64,000 nucleotides of DNA from NCBI RefSeq assembly GCF_004769195.1, contig NZ_RQET01000009.1:62001-126000 (forward strand). The letters are read 5' to 3'. Under the pieces are notes generated by a model. The model was not told the origin of the DNA and ran no database searches. It saw nothing but the letters and a program-made list of their open reading frames with translations. How positions within the stretch are numbered: the stretch's first letter is position 1; every line of letters starts with the position of its first letter. This stretch comes from Leptospira fletcheri (lineage in GTDB: Bacteria; Spirochaetota; Leptospiria; Leptospirales; Leptospiraceae). Below are positions 58,994 through 64,000 of this stretch, in pieces. The translations under genes and the position numbers were made by a program.

Positions 58994-59473
58994 TTAAGTC
59001 CGCGCCGCCTTCAATATTTCGTCCAAGGTTTCGGCTACCGTTTTCGTAGGATCCACCTTTCTCCAGACTTTTCGTATCATTCCGTCCGGACCTAAGAGGA
59101 AGGTATCGCGGGACAAACCTTTAAATACCCGGCCTTGCCATTCCTGATCTCCGTACACCCCGAGAGGGCCGCTAAGATCGTGCCGAGGATCCGAGAGCAA
59201 AGGAAAAGTAAGGCCGAACTTTCCGATGAAATTCTTATGACTCTCCAAAGAGTCGGAGCTGATTCCGTATACTTTCGCCCCCGCCTTTCCGAAATCCTCT
59301 AGATTGTCCCTGTAAGAACAAGCCTGCTTCGTGCAGCCTGGCGTATCGTCCTTGGGATAGAAATATAGGAGAGTCCAGGATCCGGAGGCGTCGTTAGGTA
59401 AATGTACTCTCATCCCGTCGCTGCTTTCCAAAGTCACGTCGGGCAGTTTCTTGCCTTCCCATTTGTCCACCAT
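58994..59473 (-). CDS. bcp: Bcp-type thiol peroxidase (peroxiredoxin Q)
   Basis: A 159-residue peroxiredoxin. Peroxidatic C47 and resolving C52 lie five residues apart in DDTPGCTKQAC, the Bcp/PrxQ arrangement. Also present are LYFYPKDDTPG before it and VYGISSDSLESHKNF, FPLLSDP and RDTFLLGPDG after. It reduces hydrogen and organic peroxides. The ATG at 59473 follows GGAAGAAGG. The M61 peptidase gene starts immediately downstream. Confidence 0.96.
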   Translation of the reverse strand: MVDKWEGKKLPDVTLESSDGMRVHLPNDASGSWTLLYFYPKDDTPGCTKQACSYRDNLEDFGKAGAKVYGISSDSLESHKNFIGKFGLTFPLLSDPRHDLSGPLGVYGDQEWQGRVFKGLSRDTFLLGPDGMIRKVWRKVDPTKTVAETLDEILKAART

Positions 59474-59686
59474 TGCCTTCTTCCTCCTCTTTTCAGGATA
59501 GTTGTACGGAATTTCCGATTTGGGAAAAGGAAAAAATTACGGTAAAAAACTTGAAATATCGAGCTTTTGCTCATCCAATAGAATACCCCTATTTCGAAAA
59601 TCAGGAAAGGCCGGATCTCTTTATTTTCCGTTTTTTCGAAGCTGATCCGGACGGATTTTCCGGAAAAAGGAACATATATACAACGC

Positions 59687-61912
59687 ATGTCGCTTCATCA
59701 GAAACCGAAAATTCGTCCCGCTTTCCTTCATTCGCTTTTTCTCTTATATTTCTTCCTGACTCTTTCGGTAACCGCCGAAGGTAGCGGCTCGTGGAAAAAC
59801 CTGGATTTAAAAAGGTTGGATTGGTACGTTCGGGAAGGTTTCGCACCGGAATTCAGGAACGGATTCGACGAGCACGAAGCAGGGGTGAAGAAAATCGGAT
59901 CTTTTCCGATCGTTCTGAATTCTTTATACGAATCTAAAGTATCCGACGGTCTCAAGGAATTCACGCTCGAAACCCGATTCCAATTGGAAGAGGATCCGAA
60001 ACAATCCACCTTTACCGAACCGATTTCCTTGTTTTTGAATTCGATCGGAGAAAATTGGGAAATCTTTTTGAACGGCCACTCGTTAAAAAGCGAAGTCCAC
60101 GTTTCTTCGGAAGGAAGGATCACCCAACGGAGAACGGTCCGAGAGTTGCGACTTTCCGTGGATTCCAGCTTGTTGAAGCAGGGTTCGAACACTCTCGTTT
60201 TCCGGCTGCTCGGCGACGCTCCGACCGTTCCTTTGCCGGAACTTCTCGCACCTAAAAATCCGGATTTGGGTTTTTACGTGGATGGAGAATATTCTATTTC
60301 CACAGGATTCGATTTCGCAAGAGAAGCGGGAATCCTTCTCAACCTGAGCTTAAATACGATCTACGTTTTCTTCGGACTGTATCATCTTTTGATTTTTTCG
60401 AAACGATCCTCGGACAAGTACAACCTCTATTTCGGAATTTTCTCGATCTTTATGGCTCTCTATTCTTTGAGCCGTTCTTCCCTTAGCTTCGAGGTGATTT
60501 CAGATACCGCGATCATTACACGGATCGAGTACGGCTCGGTTGCGTTATTGGCTCCCTTGTTTCTACTTTTTCTGCACGATTATTTTTACGGCAGGGCTTT
60601 TCCCAATCCCTGGATTCTAGTCATGAGCGTTTGGGGCTTTGCGATATTCTTATTTTCCTTGTTTGCGCCTTTTTCGTATCTGATGACCAGCCTCAGACTT
60701 TGGCAATTATCGATCATTCCTTCCTTGGGCTATCTGCTCTATTTCATCGGCAAAGCCGTCTATCTGAGAAAGAAAGACGCTTCCTTGATGGCGATCAGTC
60801 TCTTCGTCATCGTATTCATCGCGGTGTACGACGTTTTGGACTCCGTGTTTTTCCGGTTGGGTATCCGATTCACCCAATTTGCATATCTGCTTTTCGTAAT
60901 ATCTCTTACTGCGATCCTAGCGAACCGTTTCATAGAGCTGTACAAACAATCGGAGGATTTGAATATAGAATTGAGTCACCAGAAATTGGAGCTGGCGAGA
61001 CAAAAGAACGCCTTTTTCCGTTTCGTACCCATGCAATTCCTGAGCGTGCTAGGAAAGGATTCGGCCGTGGACGTCAACCTCGGGGATTCGGTCCTCCGGG
61101 AAATGAGCGTTTTATTCACGGACATCCGATCCTTTACGACCATCTCCGAAAAGATGACTCCCGAGGAGAATTTCCGTTTCATCAACGGTTACCTGGCTCG
61201 GATGGAACCTCTCGTTCAGAAATACGACGGATTCGTGGACAAATTCATGGGAGACGCGATTCTCGCTCTTTTTTCGGCGGAACAGCAGACGCAAACTCCG
61301 GACCGTTGGGTGGGAAAATCCGCAGCGGACCGCGCAGTGTATGCTGCCATCGCGATGCGAAGAAGAGTTCGGGATTTGGAGGAAGAAGTTAAGGAAGGAC
61401 ATCTCAGGGGAGTCCGGATCGGAATCGGAATCAATACTGGAAACCTGATGTTAGGCACGGTGGGTTCTTCCGATCGTCTGGATACCACCGTGATCGGCGA
61501 TACGGTAAACGTGGCTTCCCGTTTGGAAAGTCTTACTAGTCTCTACAAGTCCGACATTCTGATCACACAGCAAACTCTCTCCAGTCTGACGATCGCCGAC
61601 GACATCTCCATCCGAGAAGTGGATTCGGTCGTGGTAAAAGGAAAGAGCCAACCGATCATCATCTACGAAGTGTTCGAAGCGGACGACCCGCATATCCGCA
61701 AGCTGAAAGAGGCTACCTTACCTATGGTATCCCTCGGGATCATATTGTATAAGGTCGGAAATTTCAAAGAAGCTCTGCTGAATTTCGAACAAGCGTTGAA
61801 AGTGTTCCCGGAAGACATCGTCGCGATTCTGTATAGAAAACGATGCCAAGAATATATCGAAACTCCTCCTTTAGGAAATTGGGTGGGAGTACAGCATCTA
61901 TTGGAAAAATAG
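59687..61912 (+). CDS. Adenylate cyclase with periplasmic 7TMR-DISMED2-like domain and 7TM region
   Basis: A 741-residue class III cyclase. A signal (SLFLLYFFLTLSVTAEG) leads a periplasmic beta-domain (30-200), followed by seven hydrophobic helices (about 215-425), the 7TM-DISM sensor plan. A linker coiled coil joins the cyclase domain (460-670). Metal aspartates are in LFTDIRSFT (about 477) and KFMGDAI (about 521). The adenine-type Lys is in DKFMGD and its partner is Thr in DTTVIGDTVN, with NVASRLE supplying the transition-state Asn/Arg. This makes cAMP likely. A short TPR-like helical pair ends the protein. Confidence 0.92.
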   Translation: MSLHQKPKIRPAFLHSLFLLYFFLTLSVTAEGSGSWKNLDLKRLDWYVREGFAPEFRNGFDEHEAGVKKIGSFPIVLNSLYESKVSDGLKEFTLETRFQLEEDPKQSTFTEPISLFLNSIGENWEIFLNGHSLKSEVHVSSEGRITQRRTVRELRLSVDSSLLKQGSNTLVFRLLGDAPTVPLPELLAPKNPDLGFYVDGEYSISTGFDFAREAGILLNLSLNTIYVFFGLYHLLIFSKRSSDKYNLYFGIFSIFMALYSLSRSSLSFEVISDTAIITRIEYGSVALLAPLFLLFLHDYFYGRAFPNPWILVMSVWGFAIFLFSLFAPFSYLMTSLRLWQLSIIPSLGYLLYFIGKAVYLRKKDASLMAISLFVIVFIAVYDVLDSVFFRLGIRFTQFAYLLFVISLTAILANRFIELYKQSEDLNIELSHQKLELARQKNAFFRFVPMQFLSVLGKDSAVDVNLGDSVLREMSVLFTDIRSFTTISEKMTPEENFRFINGYLARMEPLVQKYDGFVDKFMGDAILALFSAEQQTQTPDRWVGKSAADRAVYAAIAMRRRVRDLEEEVKEGHLRGVRIGIGINTGNLMLGTVGSSDRLDTTVIGDTVNVASRLESLTSLYKSDILITQQTLSSLTIADDISIREVDSVVVKGKSQPIIIYEVFEADDPHIRKLKEATLPMVSLGIILYKVGNFKEALLNFEQALKVFPEDIVAILYRKRCQEYIETPPLGNWVGVQHLLEK

Positions 61913-61960
61913 ACGTTTTTTGACTTTCCGGAGGAAAGGCGATCAACGAATCTATCCCGG

Positions 61961-62329
61961 ATGATTTCTTACAGCGTCTATAAACTCGTACATATTCTAG
62001 GAATCCTATTTTTGTTTCTGGCCTTCGGAGGAATCGCTTTGCACGCGATCAACGGAGGCACGAAGGAAAGTGCGCCTCGGAAGTTGATCGCCATGACTCA
62101 CGGAATCGGCCTCTTCCTGATTCTTTTAGGAGGATTCGGAATGTTGGCTCGATTGGGGATCATATGGCCCTGGCCGGGTTGGGTCGCGGCTAAGTTCGGT
62201 TTTTGGCTCTTGTTCGGAGCCTTACTTACCGTGTTTTATAAAAAGCCCGCCGCCGCCAAAAGTCTGTGGTTCCTACTTCCGATTTTAGGCGTTTTGGCGG
62301 CTACGATCGCGGTTTACAAGCCCTTCTAA
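61961..62329 (+). CDS. Small four-helix membrane protein
   Basis: A 122-residue inner-membrane protein with four hydrophobic helices (about 7-27, 47-64, 74-90 and 98-117). The first helix reads YKLVHILGILFLFLAFGG, with a histidine placed as in SirB/CopD-like membrane families. No enzyme motif is visible. It lies between the cyclase and the GPH transporter genes, 48 and 33 bases away, and may be cotranscribed with either. Function unassigned. Confidence 0.72.
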   Translation: MISYSVYKLVHILGILFLFLAFGGIALHAINGGTKESAPRKLIAMTHGIGLFLILLGGFGMLARLGIIWPWPGWVAAKFGFWLLFGALLTVFYKKPAAAKSLWFLLPILGVLAATIAVYKPF

Positions 62330-62362
62330 AAGAGAAGGCGCTTTTGGATTCGGAATCCGGCG

Positions 62363-63799
62363 ATGCTCTCTAAACTTGATTCCGACCAGCAGCCGGTCTC
62401 CGAAGGAACCAAGGCGGGTTATGCCTCCGCGGAGATCGGACTTTCGGCCGTAGAAACGCTGGCCCAGATTTATCTTTTGGAATTTTACGTGGTCGCGGTC
62501 GGGTTAAAACCCGCCTTGTTCGGCCTCGCCATGATGTTCGCGATTCTTTGGGATGCGATCAGCGACCCGTTGATGGGGATTCTTTCCGATCGCACGGTAT
62601 CGAGATGGGGGAAGAGAAGACCCTACATTCTTGCGGGGGGATTTCTGCTCGGTCTTTCCCTGTATTTTCTCTTTTCTCCTCCGAATCTGGAGACGCAAGT
62701 TTCTAAGTTTTTATATCTTTTGGCGACTTATTCCCTAGTGAATACCTTCATGACCGTACTCGCCGTTCCACATATCGCTCTCGGCGGAGAATTGTCCTTC
62801 GATCCGGAATCCAGGAATCGAATTTTCGGATGGAGGTTGTTCTTTGCCAATCTAGGACTTTTGTCGGGGCTATTGTTGCCGGCCTTCTTTGCTCACGGAG
62901 GGGACTTGTTTCGTTCCCGAGGCCTCGCCGCTCAATCGATAGGCGGCCTCCTTTTGATCACTTCCTTATTGTCTTACCTGGTGACTCAGGGCAGGGACCT
63001 AACCGAAGAAAAAAGAGGGTCGGCAGGAAGACTAGGCCGGCGGGAAATTCTCCGATCTCTGGCCTCCGTTCTTAAAAATCGGTATTTTCGCCCGCTATTG
63101 GCCGCCTTCTTGATCGCGTCCCTGGCGAGAACCGTGAATTCCTCCATCGGTTTATTATATTATAAACAACGATTGTTGTTGGAGGGATCTCAGGTGGTCG
63201 TCCGTATCCTTCTCCCTTTCGTTTTTTTTCTGGTTCTTTCCATTCCTCTTTGGCTTTTTCTGGCGGGCAAGTACGGAAAAAAGCTCCCCGCCTTTTGGGG
63301 AAGCTTACTTTTAGGGATCATGACGGTAATCGTCTATCCTATTTTCCCCGCCGGGTCCTACGAAGCGCCTTTGCTTGCCGCCTTTATCGGAGGAATTTGT
63401 GCAGGTTCCGTTTTGCTATTCGATTCGTTGGTCGCCGATGTGGTGGACTATGACGAGTTGGTGACCGGGCGCAAGGAAGAAGGGGCCTATTTCGGTTTTT
63501 GGAAAATGGCGACGAAATTGGTACGAGCCTTCGGATTGGCTGCTCTCGGTTTCTTATTACAATCGATCGGATACCGGGAAGGTTCCTCCATTCAGGCTCC
63601 CGGTCTCGGTTGGAATTTAGCTCTTCTGTTCGGTCCTTTTGTCGGAGCGCTTTTTATCGCGGGGGCTTTGATTTTCTCTAAAATGCCCTTAACGGACTCG
63701 GCTCATAAGCGTATCCAATCGCTGCTGATCCGTAGGAGAAGATTGCGGAACGATATATATGAAAAAAATACGTTACATTCGAAGATTCTAAATCGTTAA
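62363..63799 (+). CDS. MFS/GPH-family cation symporter-like transporter
   Basis: A 478-residue transporter with 12 helices. The GPH/MFS_2 signature lies in the first half: WDAISDPLMGILSDRTVSRWGKRRPYILAGG (about 61-91). The second half has FDSLVADVVDYDELVTGRKEEGAYFG. Members import sugars or sulfonates with Na+/H+, or lipids in the Mfsd2 branch. Substrate unknown. The last residues are basic (RRRLRNDIYEKN). It ends before a hairpin-rich spacer. Confidence 0.87.
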   Translation: MLSKLDSDQQPVSEGTKAGYASAEIGLSAVETLAQIYLLEFYVVAVGLKPALFGLAMMFAILWDAISDPLMGILSDRTVSRWGKRRPYILAGGFLLGLSLYFLFSPPNLETQVSKFLYLLATYSLVNTFMTVLAVPHIALGGELSFDPESRNRIFGWRLFFANLGLLSGLLLPAFFAHGGDLFRSRGLAAQSIGGLLLITSLLSYLVTQGRDLTEEKRGSAGRLGRREILRSLASVLKNRYFRPLLAAFLIASLARTVNSSIGLLYYKQRLLLEGSQVVVRILLPFVFFLVLSIPLWLFLAGKYGKKLPAFWGSLLLGIMTVIVYPIFPAGSYEAPLLAAFIGGICAGSVLLFDSLVADVVDYDELVTGRKEEGAYFGFWKMATKLVRAFGLAALGFLLQSIGYREGSSIQAPGLGWNLALLFGPFVGALFIAGALIFSKMPLTDSAHKRIQSLLIRRRRLRNDIYEKNTLHSKILNR

Positions 63800-63825
63800 G
63801 ATATTACTCAGAAATTAAGTCGAGA

Positions 63826-63865
63826 GAGCGAAGTGGGCAAAAACGTCCGATCGGACAAGTCGCTC
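63826..63865. repeat. Inverted repeat with inner 12-base palindrome
   Basis: GAGCGA (63826-63831) and TCGCTC (63860-63865) flank the perfect palindrome GTCCGATCGGAC (63845-63856). It sits between convergent genes and could be a terminator, but has no U-tract on either strand. Confidence 0.4.
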
Positions 63866-63881
63866 CGCTCGAGCTGGAATT

Positions 63882-64000
63882 TCATTTTCTATATTTCTTA
63901 CGGATTTCCTTTAAAGCGTCTTGGATATGTTTTTGGCGGACCTGGGGGCGTAAGTTCTTACGGATAGGCAAGTAACTCTCGGTCGTGGCGAGACTTTTGT
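63882..64000 (-). CDS. 3' end of an unknown gene, cut by window edge
   Basis: Reading the minus strand from the window end gives 38 residues without a stop ([20 protein letters not shown] then [18 protein letters not shown]) and a TGA at 63882-63884. The basic, helical end looks like a genuine protein C-terminus, and the frame fits convergent placement to the transporter. Too short for assignment. Confidence 0.45.
   Translation of the reverse strand, partial: KSLATTESYLPIRKNLRPQVRQKHIQDALKEIRKKYRK

Noticed and set aside
62330..62352. AAAAG / CTTTT pairing between the small membrane protein and the GPH transporter
   Set aside because: Only five A/T-rich base pairs; too weak for a terminator call.

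Overview
The window looks like chromosomal DNA from a spirochaete of the genus Leptospira. The support is a short lipoprotein of the Leptospira TIGR04454 type, many exported proteins with spirochaete-style signals, a dense set of PP2C/GAF, GGDEF and class III cyclase signalling proteins, and an ECF sigma/FecR pair. Base composition judged by eye is near 50% GC, well above L. interrogans (about 35%), so a high-GC member of the genus is more likely. Species cannot be fixed from the sequence alone. No rRNA, tRNA, CRISPR array or transposase gene was seen.

Layout. 1-7.1 kb: 3' part of pyruvate kinase, three small membrane or cytosolic proteins, a pterin carbinolamine dehydratase, a crotonase, an orphan OmpR-type response regulator, a DUF4279 protein, a STAS-like protein and the EF-P lysine ligase EpmA. 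7.2-12.4 kb: an OmpA-like protein, aconitase, and an aldo/keto reductase-TetR operon behind a strong promoter with a long dyad operator. 12.4-17.6 kb: a CsoR/CstR-type repressor and a convergent DUF2892-TolC-RND operon. Matching 16-bp operators lie at both promoters. 17.7-27.7 kb: a FadL-type porin, then an MpaB-family oxygenase, a seven-helix protein resembling Pyr4-type terpene cyclases, a 1757-residue pseudokinase-ATPase-GAF-phosphatase and a sodium:solute symporter. 27.7-41.3 kb: diguanylate cyclase, CoA transferase, MFS transporter, an unexplained structured RNA/leader-ORF region, patatin, GH5 glycosidase, lipoprotein, DUF547 protein, ECF sigma/FecR pair, HAMP protein, orphan DNA methyltransferase, FecR-domain protein and a MazEF pair.

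41.4-48.2 kb is a methyl-cycle operon: a SahR-like ArsR-methyltransferase regulator behind overlapping palindromes, then ahcY, a seven-iron ferredoxin, metH and a small protein, with overlapping or very short junctions. 48.2-50.7 kb holds an exported barrel-like protein and phosphofructokinase. 50.68-53.63 kb is an AT-rich island with a BcgI-like two-gene restriction-modification system. It is bounded by about 24-bp inverted repeats and an 8-bp direct repeat that contains the stop codons of both flanking genes. 53.6-64 kb: GAF/PP2C phosphatase, argB, an SDR, M61 peptidase with Bcp, an adenylate cyclase with a 7TM sensor region, a small membrane protein, a GPH-type transporter and the 3' end of an unknown gene.

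The best candidates for something new are the island that looks transposed but has no transposase (50670-53635), the structured leader with a 17-codon ORF and in-frame UAG (31741-32042), the terpene-cyclase-like/MpaB pair (19239-21029), the CstR-like regulon of an adaptor-less RND operon (12401-17608), and the ferredoxin inside the ahcY-metH operon.
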